This document shows, one piece after another, positions 1 through 6,347 of a stretch of DNA of 15,576 nucleotides. The stretch comes from UBA7446 sp049596455 (GTDB lineage Bacteria; Bacteroidota; Bacteroidia; Flavobacteriales; Flavobacteriaceae), in contig JBMYLP010000017.1 in NCBI GenBank assembly GCA_049596455.1, positions 1-15,576 on the forward strand, given 5' to 3'. The position numbers and the translations under genes were made by a program. Position 1 is the first letter of the stretch; every line of letters begins with the position of its first letter. Below the pieces are notes generated by a model. The model worked only from the letters and a program-made list of their open reading frames with translations, was not told where the DNA came from and did not search any database.

Positions 1-1
1 T

Positions 2-85
2 TATTTGGTGTTATTCTATTTCTTTTTGGCGTTGGGCGTATTGAGTAAAGGGCCTAGCAAAGGCGCAATACATTCTAGTCTCTAG
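2..85 (+). pseudogene. Possible fragment of a membrane glycosyltransferase gene entering from the left edge
   Basis: This stretch is open in frame 2 from the window edge to a TAG at 83-85. Its first ~18 codons read YLVLFYFFLALGVLSKGP. The hydrophobic run followed by LGVLSKGP resembles the loop motif of ArnT/PMT-type (GT-C fold) glycosyltransferases, where a helix is followed by an A-x-x-x-L-x-KGP-type turn. What follows (SKGAIHSSL, stop) does not look like a continuation of such a protein. The adjacent coaBC gene loses its family similarity at about 76, so the two sequences seem to meet in the region 55-76. Frame 1 is also hydrophobic (stop at 46-48), which is expected of T-rich DNA, so the assignment rests on a short motif and is tentative. 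Confidence 0.22.
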
Positions 86-1069
86 GGCAAAGCCAATTAA
101 AACTTGATGTTTTTTGATCTTACCCAAGTGCGCAAGAATATCAGTTGTAGGCGCAAGCGAAATAGCATCTAAGCCATCTTGCTTTTTTATTTTTTGGTCG
201 ATTTCGTTAGTGGGTTTAAAATCGGCAACAGCAGCAGCCATAATTAATGCGTCTGCAGCATCGTAATTTTCCATACAGGCATTGAGCATTTCCGCTGCAG
301 TTGTTACTGGTAGAACGCTAACATTAGGGTGTGCCGTATTTCCAGCGGTTGGACCGCTGATAAGGGTTACCTTTGCACCCTGTTCTGCGGCGCAATTTGC
401 TAAAGCATATCCCATTTTTCCTGAGGAGTGATTACCTATAAAACGTACGGGGTCTATAGGTTCGTATGTAGGACCTGCGGTAATCACTATTTTTTTTCCA
501 AAAAACGGAGATTTTTCCAAAAAATAAGCTTCTAATGCAGCAACGATTTTCTCGGGCTCTTCCATTCTGCCCTCACCTTCTAAACCGCTTGCAAGCGCAC
601 CCGAAGTTGCAGGAATTAAGATGTTACCATTTGCAATAAGGGTTTCAATATTGGTTTTGTTTGCAGGGTGTTTATGCATATCCAAATCCATAGCAGGCGC
701 AAAGAAAACAGGACATTTTGCTGAAAGGTACGTAGCAATGAGTAAATTGTCTGCGGTGGCTTGTGCCATTTTGGAAAGGGTATTTGCTGAAGCGGGCGCA
801 ACAAGCATGGCATCGGCCCAAAGACCCAAATCGACATGGTTATTCCAAACAGCATTTTCGTTTTCCTCATGCGTAAAAGAACTCAGTACCTCACGATTAG
901 AAACTGTTGATAACGTTAGTGGGGTAACAAAAGTTTTGGCAGCATCAGTGATTACTACCTGAACAGTAGCACCAGTTTTGACAAGCAGTCGGACAATAAG
1001 TGGCGTTTTGTACGCGGCTATACTCCCCGAAATTCCTAATAGAATACGCTTGTCATGCAAAACCGACAT
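11..1069 (-). CDS. coaBC: Bifunctional phosphopantothenoylcysteine decarboxylase / phosphopantothenate-cysteine ligase, 3' end broken
   Basis: CoaBC makes 4'-phosphopantetheine for coenzyme A in the cytoplasm: the C-terminal CoaB domain joins cysteine to phosphopantothenate using CTP, and the N-terminal CoaC domain, an FMN flavoprotein, decarboxylates the product. Visible landmarks are the flavin-fold start (LLGISGSIAAYK, 10-21), His78 in NNHVDL, PAMD (125-128), the flap LASGLEGEGRM (159-169), the CoaB start ITAGPTYEPID (196-206), GNHSSGKMG (212-220) and the KIKK lysine patch (293-296). I chose ATG 1069 because the protein then starts MSVLHDKRILL, 2 bp after the rpoZ stop; a longer in-frame start at 1126 lies inside rpoZ. 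The protein is 352 aa against about 400 for the family. Family sequence ends at GFALET (residue 331, position 77), and the last 21 residues are unrelated, so the conserved K-x-x-K-x-x-D and N-rich C-terminal strands are missing. The other two frames over 1-76 do not restore them, so a simple frameshift is not the explanation. Confidence 0.9.
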   Translation of the reverse strand: MSVLHDKRILLGISGSIAAYKTPLIVRLLVKTGATVQVVITDAAKTFVTPLTLSTVSNREVLSSFTHEENENAVWNNHVDLGLWADAMLVAPASANTLSKMAQATADNLLIATYLSAKCPVFFAPAMDLDMHKHPANKTNIETLIANGNILIPATSGALASGLEGEGRMEEPEKIVAALEAYFLEKSPFFGKKIVITAGPTYEPIDPVRFIGNHSSGKMGYALANCAAEQGAKVTLISGPTAGNTAHPNVSVLPVTTAAEMLNACMENYDAADALIMAAAVADFKPTNEIDQKIKKQDGLDAISLAPTTDILAHLGKIKKHQVLIGFALETRMYCAFARPFTQYAQRQKEIE

Positions 1070-1071
1070 GG

Positions 1072-1401
1072 CTATGCTTCTGAGTCGGTATCGGTATGAC
1101 GATAGTAAATCTTTTCTTGTAACCATTGCTCAATAGCAATAGCGTGTGGCTTTGGAAGTTTTTCGTAGAATTTTGAAACTTCTATTTGTTCTTTGTTTTC
1201 AAAAATCTCTTCTAAGTTTTCTGTTGGGGTGGCAAACTCTTCAAGTTTTTCAAACAACTCTGTCTTAATGTCTTCATTGATTTGCACAGCACGTTTGGCT
1301 AAAATCGAAATGGTTTCATAAATATTACCCGTGCTTTCATCTAATGCGTTGCGATTATATGTTTTCGTGGTTTCTGCGGCCTGTGTGCGTTTTAAATCCA
1401 T
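1072..1401 (-). CDS. rpoZ: RNA polymerase omega-like subunit, Bacteroidota type
   Basis: This 109-aa soluble protein matches my recollection of the Bacteroidota proteins annotated as RNA polymerase omega subunit (Rpb6/RpoZ family), which stabilise the beta-prime subunit during polymerase assembly. The segment NIYETISILAKRAVQINEDIK (about 27-47) is the conserved helix of the omega/Rpb6 fold. The rest (ENKEQIEVSKFYEKLPKPHAIAIEQWL) is typical of the lineage and acidic/charged. The gene lies 9 bp after bamD and its TAG is 2 bp before the coaBC ATG, so the three are almost certainly cotranscribed; bamD-rpoZ-coaBC is a conserved order in this group. ATG 1401 is the natural start, since it falls just after the bamD stop and gives the usual MDLK N terminus. 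Confidence 0.88.
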   Translation of the reverse strand: MDLKRTQAAETTKTYNRNALDESTGNIYETISILAKRAVQINEDIKTELFEKLEEFATPTENLEEIFENKEQIEVSKFYEKLPKPHAIAIEQWLQEKIYYRHTDTDSEA

Positions 1402-1410
1402 GCGTTGAAA

Positions 1411-2211
1411 TTAATTGGATGCAAAAGTACGGATTTCTTGTTCAATATCTTCCATCATTTCTGTAGCATCGGACATATGATCAGAATTGGGATATAAACG
1501 CTTAAAATTATCAAATTTAGTTTTGGCATCTTTAAGGCGTTTTTCCTTCTTATATTGAACACTATTTATCGCTAAAGTAGCAGCAGCAGAAAATTGCACA
1601 AACAAGGCAGCTTCTCTAAAACTTGTCCCTGGATTATCGGCAATAAAGTTGTCAAGTGCTACCAATGCTGCTTTGTAGTCGCGAATAGTATTGTACTGTT
1701 TTGCAGTTTCAAATCCTTTTTTCTCAATTTTTTCTCTAAGCTCTTTAGCCATGGCGTTAGCTTCTGGCATACGCTCGTCGTCTGGGTAACGATTGATAAA
1801 CTCTTGAACTTTATCAATAGCTTCCTCCGTGTCGGTCTGGTCTAAACTAAAGTTTGGTGACGTTTTGTAGTGGGCAAAAGCCATCAAAAAATATGCCTCA
1901 GCTGCCTTTTGGCTTTTGGGATATGCCTTTGCAAAGGTTTCAAATTCGTAAGCCGCTAAGATGTAATTTCGGGTTTCTAAGAGCGAATTGGCATAGAAAA
2001 AAACAATGCGCTCAGCTTGAGGCTTACCTCTGTAAATTTCTTTAAGTTGAGTAAAAAGCTGTGCTGCTTTTCGGTATTTCCCTTGCTCATATAACTCTAG
2101 TGCAAGATCATTTTTTAAAGCAACATCTTCACTTTTTAATGCTTTTTGCAAATCGCTGCACCCTACAAAAAAGAGTAGCATTACAATGATAATATAATTT
2201 GGTACTTTCAT
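1411..2211 (-). CDS. bamD: Outer membrane protein assembly lipoprotein BamD
   Basis: BamD is a periplasmic-side lipoprotein partner of BamA in the complex that inserts beta-barrel proteins into the outer membrane. From ATG 2211 the protein is 266 aa with a lipoprotein signal: MKVPNYIIIVMLLFFVGC, lipobox FVGC, lipidated Cys18, then SDLQKALKS, the usual flavobacterial start of mature BamD. Several TPR-like helical pairs follow (ALELYEQGKYRKAAQLFTQL, EFETFAKAYPKSQKAAEAYFLMA, KVQEFINRYPDDERMPEAN, KFDNFKRLYPNSDHMSDA). An in-frame start 24 bp upstream (2235) would add eight residues before the signal peptide and would overlap the promoter-like box, so I prefer 2211. It is first in the bamD-rpoZ-coaBC operon and divergent from the PagL-like gene, with only 43 bp between the two start codons. 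Confidence 0.93.
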   Translation of the reverse strand: MKVPNYIIIVMLLFFVGCSDLQKALKSEDVALKNDLALELYEQGKYRKAAQLFTQLKEIYRGKPQAERIVFFYANSLLETRNYILAAYEFETFAKAYPKSQKAAEAYFLMAFAHYKTSPNFSLDQTDTEEAIDKVQEFINRYPDDERMPEANAMAKELREKIEKKGFETAKQYNTIRDYKAALVALDNFIADNPGTSFREAALFVQFSAAATLAINSVQYKKEKRLKDAKTKFDNFKRLYPNSDHMSDATEMMEDIEQEIRTFASN

Positions 2212-2216
2212 GCCCG

Positions 2217-2249
2217 CAAACTTAATTAAAACCAATTACATACCTACAA
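2217..2249 (-). promoter_or_regulatory. Predicted promoter of bamD-rpoZ-coaBC
   Basis: On the minus strand there is a TAAGTTTG box (2224-2217), a perfect match to the Bacteroidota -7 consensus TAnnTTTG. It is preceded by TTG (2249-2247) with a 22-nt spacer, within the range reported for the -33 element in this phylum. The box ends only 5 nt before the bamD ATG at 2211, so transcription would start at or next to the start codon. The call is by consensus matching only. Confidence 0.55.
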
Positions 2250-2254
2250 CTTTC

Positions 2255-2923
2255 ATGCAAATCAATTTATTGTTTGTTTTGTGCTTGATTTTTTCCAACC
2301 TAACAGCACAGGACATAAAAAAATCCAAGCACTGGGGCATTCATTTTGGCTACAGCACGCAACAAACAGCCCCTTTTCACTCGTACGATTATGACCTTGA
2401 ACAAGGGCATGTTTTGGGACAATTGAGATTGAAAAATTACACTTTTAAGAAGGTTGATGTACAGTTTTTAGCAGAGGGCGGCTACTATTATGCGCAGCAC
2501 CAGCTTATTAACAAATGGTTTACCTCATCTGAATTTTTCAATCATTTTCCAGAGAATTTTCACCAGGAAATGTTGCAAAAAAAACCTATCCATCAGGTGG
2601 CTTTTCATGCAGCTGTGGAAATAGCGCATTATCTAAATCCAAAAACACAAGTATTTGGTTATGCTGCCATTGGCCCGATGTGGACTTCGCAACTAACAGA
2701 ACGCCTTGCCAAAGGGTTTGCCTTTTCAGACAATATTGGTGTAGGGGTGAAATTTAAATTGAGCAAAAAGATGTGGCTCAGTAATATGGTTATCATTCGA
2801 CACGAATCGAATGTGAATTTAAAATTTCCAAATTCAGGACACAATACCTTGGGTGTGCGTTTGGGTGTAATATTTAATCTAACTGCTCCACAAAAGGGCG
2901 TAGCGCCGCCGTCAAGCCTTTAG
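2255..2923 (+). CDS. PagL-like lipid A 3-O-deacylase / acyloxyacyl hydrolase-type outer membrane protein
   Basis: From ATG 2255 the protein is 222 aa with a Sec signal peptide (MQINLLFVLCLIFSNLTAQ, cleavage near residue 19), then alternating amphipathic strands expected of an eight-stranded outer-membrane barrel. The segment IIRHESNVNLKFPNSGHNTLGV (180-201) matches the PagL signature H-x-S-N...PN-x-G. PagL removes a 3-O-linked acyl chain from lipid A using His, Ser and Glu; here His183 and Ser185 are present, but the position of the Glu (14 residues after the His) is Asn197, which I recall being common in Bacteroidota relatives. Lipid A is therefore a likely but unproven substrate. The barrel appears to finish at VIFNL (residue 209); the last 13 residues lie antisense to the end of dapA. 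The upstream in-frame start at 2210 would put a non-signal sequence in front and run through the bamD start, so it is rejected. Confidence 0.78.
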   Translation: MQINLLFVLCLIFSNLTAQDIKKSKHWGIHFGYSTQQTAPFHSYDYDLEQGHVLGQLRLKNYTFKKVDVQFLAEGGYYYAQHQLINKWFTSSEFFNHFPENFHQEMLQKKPIHQVAFHAAVEIAHYLNPKTQVFGYAAIGPMWTSQLTERLAKGFAFSDNIGVGVKFKLSKKMWLSNMVIIRHESNVNLKFPNSGHNTLGVRLGVIFNLTAPQKGVAPPSSL

Positions 2924-3758
2924 AGGCTTTAACTAATGGAAGTCTAACCACGTCAGTAGATAAATTTTTCAGAGCAGAAACCGCTTTAATACCTGCTGGA
3001 TTTCCCTCCATAAATAACAAATCAATTAGAGGTAGAAGCGTATTGTTAATTCGATTTGCTTCTTCTGTGTTTTTGGCTATGGCAGCTCGTATTCCAGCAG
3101 CAAAGGTTTTTGGAAAACCGCCAGCTGCCACCGAAATAACGCCAGCTCCGCCCATTAGCGTGAGTGGAATAGCTGTTTCATCATCACCCGATAGGACCAA
3201 AAAGCCTTCGGGCGCATTGGAAATAATTTCTTTGCCTTGATTTAAATCACCACTTGCATCTTTTACTGCAATGATGTGTTTTGCGTCATTTGCCAGTCTA
3301 AGTGTGGTTTCTGCGGTCATGTTAACACCCGTCCTTCCAGGAACATTATACATGATGAGTGGCAAAGGGGTAACGGCATCCAATGCCATATAATGCTGGT
3401 AAAGCCCTTCTTGTGATGGGCGGTTGTAATAAGGAGTGACCGACAAAATAGCGTCAAATCCTTTAGTGTCTATATGTTGAAATTCATGTATCAGAGCAGC
3501 AGTGTTATTACCGCCAAGACCCATTACCAATGGAACACGACCATCTACTTCGCAAACAAAAGTGTCGAAAATAGCATTTCTTTCATCGCTGGTCAGTGTA
3601 ACAGATTCGCCAGTAGTTCCCAAAGCAACTAAATAATCAATGCCCTCATCAATCAAAAAATGAATAATGCGCTTAAGCGCGTCAAAATCTACAGCACCCT
3701 CATGAGTAAAAGGGGTGATTACCGCAACACCTGTTGATGTACCTTTAAGTACGCTCAT
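2874..3758 (-). CDS. dapA: 4-hydroxy-tetrahydrodipicolinate synthase
   Basis: DapA condenses pyruvate with aspartate semialdehyde, the first committed step to diaminopimelate and lysine. The 294-aa protein is full length and keeps the TIM-barrel aldolase landmarks: GTTGES (47-52), YYNRPSQEGLYQHY (110-123), YNVPGRTG with catalytic Tyr137 (137-144), Schiff-base Lys166 in AVKDASGD, and SGDDE. I chose ATG 3758 (MSVLKGTSTG); a TTG start 9 bp further upstream is possible but unneeded. It overlaps the end of the DUF6913-type gene by 14 bp, which suggests coupled translation, and its 3' end overlaps the convergent PagL-like gene by 50 bp. The pathway partner dapF lies 9 kb away in the same window. 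Confidence 0.96.
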   Translation of the reverse strand: MSVLKGTSTGVAVITPFTHEGAVDFDALKRIIHFLIDEGIDYLVALGTTGESVTLTSDERNAIFDTFVCEVDGRVPLVMGLGGNNTAALIHEFQHIDTKGFDAILSVTPYYNRPSQEGLYQHYMALDAVTPLPLIMYNVPGRTGVNMTAETTLRLANDAKHIIAVKDASGDLNQGKEIISNAPEGFLVLSGDDETAIPLTLMGGAGVISVAAGGFPKTFAAGIRAAIAKNTEEANRINNTLLPLIDLLFMEGNPAGIKAVSALKNLSTDVVRLPLVKASKGLTAALRPFVEQLD

Positions 3759-4257
3759 TTGGATCAATTTTATTAAAATATTGTTTTATGTTAGATAAAA
3801 ACTCTCCAAAATCGGTTGTTGGAGGAAGTACCAAATCATTTAGTCTGTTGTCTAAGGACGAAGGCCCAATGCGAAATGACACCTTGAGTTGTGCAGAAAA
3901 CGACACCAAAGGCAACGTAATTTGATCCACAAAATGAACAACTAAATCGTATTGCTGGGCAATAGAATAAAGCAAATCATCAGCTATAATACGCCCGCGC
4001 CAATCTAGGCTTTGAGGATGTAAATGGGGTTTTGCAACTCCTTCTAGCATCTTCTTATTAACGTTGTAATGAACACGTTCTATAGCAGTAAATTCAGATG
4101 AAAATACCCGGCACATGTCGTCAAATTGCGCTTCTGTAATGGTTAAATCTGTATCGTGAATAAATACCAAACGCCGAATCGCTTTCGGCTTAAAAGCCGA
4201 GCGATTTTTAAGTGCATTAAGCTGTTTTGCAACAGCACGTTTGGCAAAGAATTTCAT
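3745..4257 (-). CDS. DUF6913-type protein of unknown function, upstream of dapA
   Basis: This 170-aa protein has a basic N terminus (MKFFAKRAVAKQLNALKNRSAFKPKAIRRLVFIHD) and no signal peptide or membrane segment. The middle (DYLLYSIAQQYDLVVHFVDQITLPLV region) alternates strands and helices, and a conserved-looking RIGPSSLDNRLNDLVLPP stretch lies near residues 134-151. From memory, flavobacterial genomes often carry such a protein just before dapA, where it is called DUF6913; I know of no biochemical role. It overlaps dapA by 14 bp, so the two are surely cotranscribed. The start could also be ATG 4275, but a promoter-like -7 box lies between the two ATGs (4264-4271), which favours 4257. Confidence 0.7.
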   Translation of the reverse strand: MKFFAKRAVAKQLNALKNRSAFKPKAIRRLVFIHDTDLTITEAQFDDMCRVFSSEFTAIERVHYNVNKKMLEGVAKPHLHPQSLDWRGRIIADDLLYSIAQQYDLVVHFVDQITLPLVSFSAQLKVSFRIGPSSLDNRLNDLVLPPTTDFGEFLSNIKQYFNKIDPNERT

Positions 4258-4263
4258 AGGTCG

Positions 4264-4271
4264 CAAAAATA
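4264..4271 (-). promoter_or_regulatory. Predicted -7 promoter box for DUF6913-dapA
   Basis: The minus strand reads TATTTTTG here, matching TAnnTTTG. It ends 6 nt before ATG 4257. No TTG element is seen at 17-23 nt upstream, so support comes from the -7 box and from its position just after the ligA terminator. Confidence 0.42.
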
Positions 4272-4310
4272 GCATTTTAAAAGGACGTAGCTATTTGAAG
4301 GTGTATTAAA

Positions 4311-4358
4311 TTATAAAAAATTAACGCCTTGTTATAAATATAACAATTAAGGCGTTAA
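4311..4358 (-). terminator. Intrinsic terminator of ligA, beginning inside its coding region
   Basis: TTAACGCCTT (4321-4330) and AAGGCGTTAA (4349-4358) form a perfect 10-bp inverted repeat. Within it GTTATA and TATAAC form a second 6-bp stem around AA, leaving a 4-nt bulge. Read on the minus strand, the stem is followed by six T (4320-4315) and an AT-rich tract, the usual Rho-independent layout. There is no T tract on the plus-strand side, so it acts for ligA. The 5' arm contains the last codons and the TAA stop of ligA. Confidence 0.85.
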
Positions 4359-6347
4359 CATGGATACAAATTGCTGAGCTGTGATAATAGGAATGCCTAA
4401 TGCATCAGCTTTGCTTTTTTTGGAAGGTCCCATATTTTCTCCAGCAACTACATAAGATGTTTTTGAGGATATGGAAGATGCAATTTTTCCGCCATGCTGT
4501 TCTATCAGTGCTTTGAGTTCATCTCTTGAAAAATCAGTAAACACTCCCGACACAACAAAGCGCATATCCGCAAGCACATTTGAAACAGGACCTTCTTTTG
4601 CTTGTTGTTCCAACTGCACACCTGCAATACGCAACTGCTCAATAATTTGGCGGTTTTCAGCTGAGGCAAAAAATTCCCGTACGCTTTCGGCAATTCGAGA
4701 TCCAATCTCATCTACGCCTTCTAATGCTTCCGAGTTGGCTAACGCCAAAGCATCTATAGATCCAAAATGTTCGGCTAACTTTTTGGCAACCGTTTGCCCC
4801 ACATACCGAATACCCAATGCAAATAATACTCTGGAAAAAGGAACTTCTGTGGATGCTGCTATCGCCTGAACAATATTTTGCGCTGATTTTTCTGCAAGAC
4901 GCTCTAATGGAATTAAATCGGATGCCTTAACATTGTACAAGTCAGCATAGGAATTTATCAGATTATTTTGCATCATTAGCTGAATGGTCTCTGCGCCAAG
5001 ACCATCAATATCCATGGCTTTTCTAGAAATAAAATGCGCCACACGACCTACGCGCTGTGGCATACAACCTGTAACATTTGGACAATAGTGCTGTGCTTCA
5101 TCTGGATTTCTTTCCAAAGGCGTATGGCACTCTGGACAGTTGTTGATATACGTAACAGGCACGCTGTTTGGCTGTCTTTTATTTGTGTTTATAGCCGTAA
5201 TTTTTGGAATGATTTCGCCTCCTTTTTCTACAGAAACCGTGTCGTAATAATGTAAATCGAGGTCTGCAATAAAATCGGCATTGTGCAACGATGCGCGTTT
5301 AACTACCGTGCCTCCCAACAATACAGGTGTGAGTTGCGCTACAGGCGTAATGGCACCCGTCCTTCCTACCTGATACACAACATCTTGGAGTTGTGTTTCC
5401 ACCGCCTCGGCTTTGAATTTATACGCCATCGCCCAACGCGGCGATTTGGCGGTGTAGCCCAATTCCTCTTGATAGGCTAGTTGGTTTACTTTTATCACAA
5501 CGCCATCTATTTCATAAGGCAATGATGAACGTTTTTCTTCCCATTCGTTTAAATACGCCAAAACTGCACCCATATTAGCAGCGTGCGTGTAGTGCTTTGG
5601 CACATAAAATCCCCAGCGAGTGGCAGCTTTTAACGACTCCAATTGCGTTTTAAAAAGCGTACGATTGGCAACAATTTGATACAAAAAACAATCCAACGGT
5701 CGTGCAGCAACCAAACTACTATCCTGAAGTTTTAAGCTTCCCGAAGCTGTATTTCTAGGATTCATGTAAGGCTCCTCGCCTGCTTTAATTCGCGCAGCGT
5801 TCATGGCATTAAATCCTGCTAAAGGCAATATAATTTCACCTCGAATCGTAAAGGATTCAGGAACATCATTTGCTGTAATTTGTAAGGGAACCGAGTTAAT
5901 GGTTTTTACATTGTTTGTAACCTCATCGCCTTGAATGCCGTCACCGCGCGTTACGGCTTGCGTAAGTTTTCCGTTGGTGTATGTTAGGCTGATAGATGCG
6001 CCATCGTATTTTAACTCGCATGTATAGTCTAGTGTTGTTACACCAAGGATTTTACACATGCGTGCCTCCCAATCCAACAAATCCTGCTTGTTATACGAAT
6101 TGTCTAACGAATACATGCGATGTTCGTGTGTAACGGTATTAAAGTTTTTGGTTACAGCACCTCCTACACGTTGCGTGGGCGAATTAGGGTCGAAAAATGC
6201 TGGATGTGCATCTTCTAGTGCCTTTAACATGGCTAACTTTTCATCGAAAAGTTGATCTGAAATAATAGGGGCATCGTCCACATAATACCGTGTGTTATGC
6301 TCATGAAGTTCTTTTCTGAGACTGCTAATTTGTTCGGCTATCGTCAT
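4347..6347 (-). CDS. ligA: NAD-dependent DNA ligase LigA
   Basis: LigA seals nicks between Okazaki fragments and during repair using NAD+. The protein is 666 aa, full length for the family. In order: the Ia domain with YY..D..I.D (20-31), the adenylation domain with catalytic Lys113 in ELKYDG (111-116), GEIILP and NPRNTASGSLK (about 170-205), the OB fold with VGRTGAITPVA, a four-cysteine zinc finger (CPECHTP...YCPNVTGC), helix-hairpin-helix repeats, and a C-terminal BRCT domain (FVVSGVFTDFSRDELKALIEQHGGKIASS...). The start ATG overlaps the prmC TGA (ATGA, 4-nt overlap), so translation is likely coupled. The stop codon lies inside the terminator hairpin. Confidence 0.97.
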   Translation of the reverse strand: MTIAEQISSLRKELHEHNTRYYVDDAPIISDQLFDEKLAMLKALEDAHPAFFDPNSPTQRVGGAVTKNFNTVTHEHRMYSLDNSYNKQDLLDWEARMCKILGVTTLDYTCELKYDGASISLTYTNGKLTQAVTRGDGIQGDEVTNNVKTINSVPLQITANDVPESFTIRGEIILPLAGFNAMNAARIKAGEEPYMNPRNTASGSLKLQDSSLVAARPLDCFLYQIVANRTLFKTQLESLKAATRWGFYVPKHYTHAANMGAVLAYLNEWEEKRSSLPYEIDGVVIKVNQLAYQEELGYTAKSPRWAMAYKFKAEAVETQLQDVVYQVGRTGAITPVAQLTPVLLGGTVVKRASLHNADFIADLDLHYYDTVSVEKGGEIIPKITAINTNKRQPNSVPVTYINNCPECHTPLERNPDEAQHYCPNVTGCMPQRVGRVAHFISRKAMDIDGLGAETIQLMMQNNLINSYADLYNVKASDLIPLERLAEKSAQNIVQAIAASTEVPFSRVLFALGIRYVGQTVAKKLAEHFGSIDALALANSEALEGVDEIGSRIAESVREFFASAENRQIIEQLRIAGVQLEQQAKEGPVSNVLADMRFVVSGVFTDFSRDELKALIEQHGGKIASSISSKTSYVVAGENMGPSKKSKADALGIPIITAQQFVSMLTP

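Noticed and set aside
621..962. 113-aa open frame on the plus strand inside coaBC
   Set aside because: It is antisense to the well-conserved CoaC domain, has no recognisable domain, and no start context of its own.
1070..1126. Upstream start of coaBC adding 19 residues
   Set aside because: The extension lies within the rpoZ coding sequence and is absent from the family; ATG 1069 gives the normal N terminus.
4471..4869. 132-aa open frame antisense to ligA
   Set aside because: Low-complexity Ser/Ala-rich translation that mirrors the ligA BRCT/HhH codons; no promoter or family resemblance.
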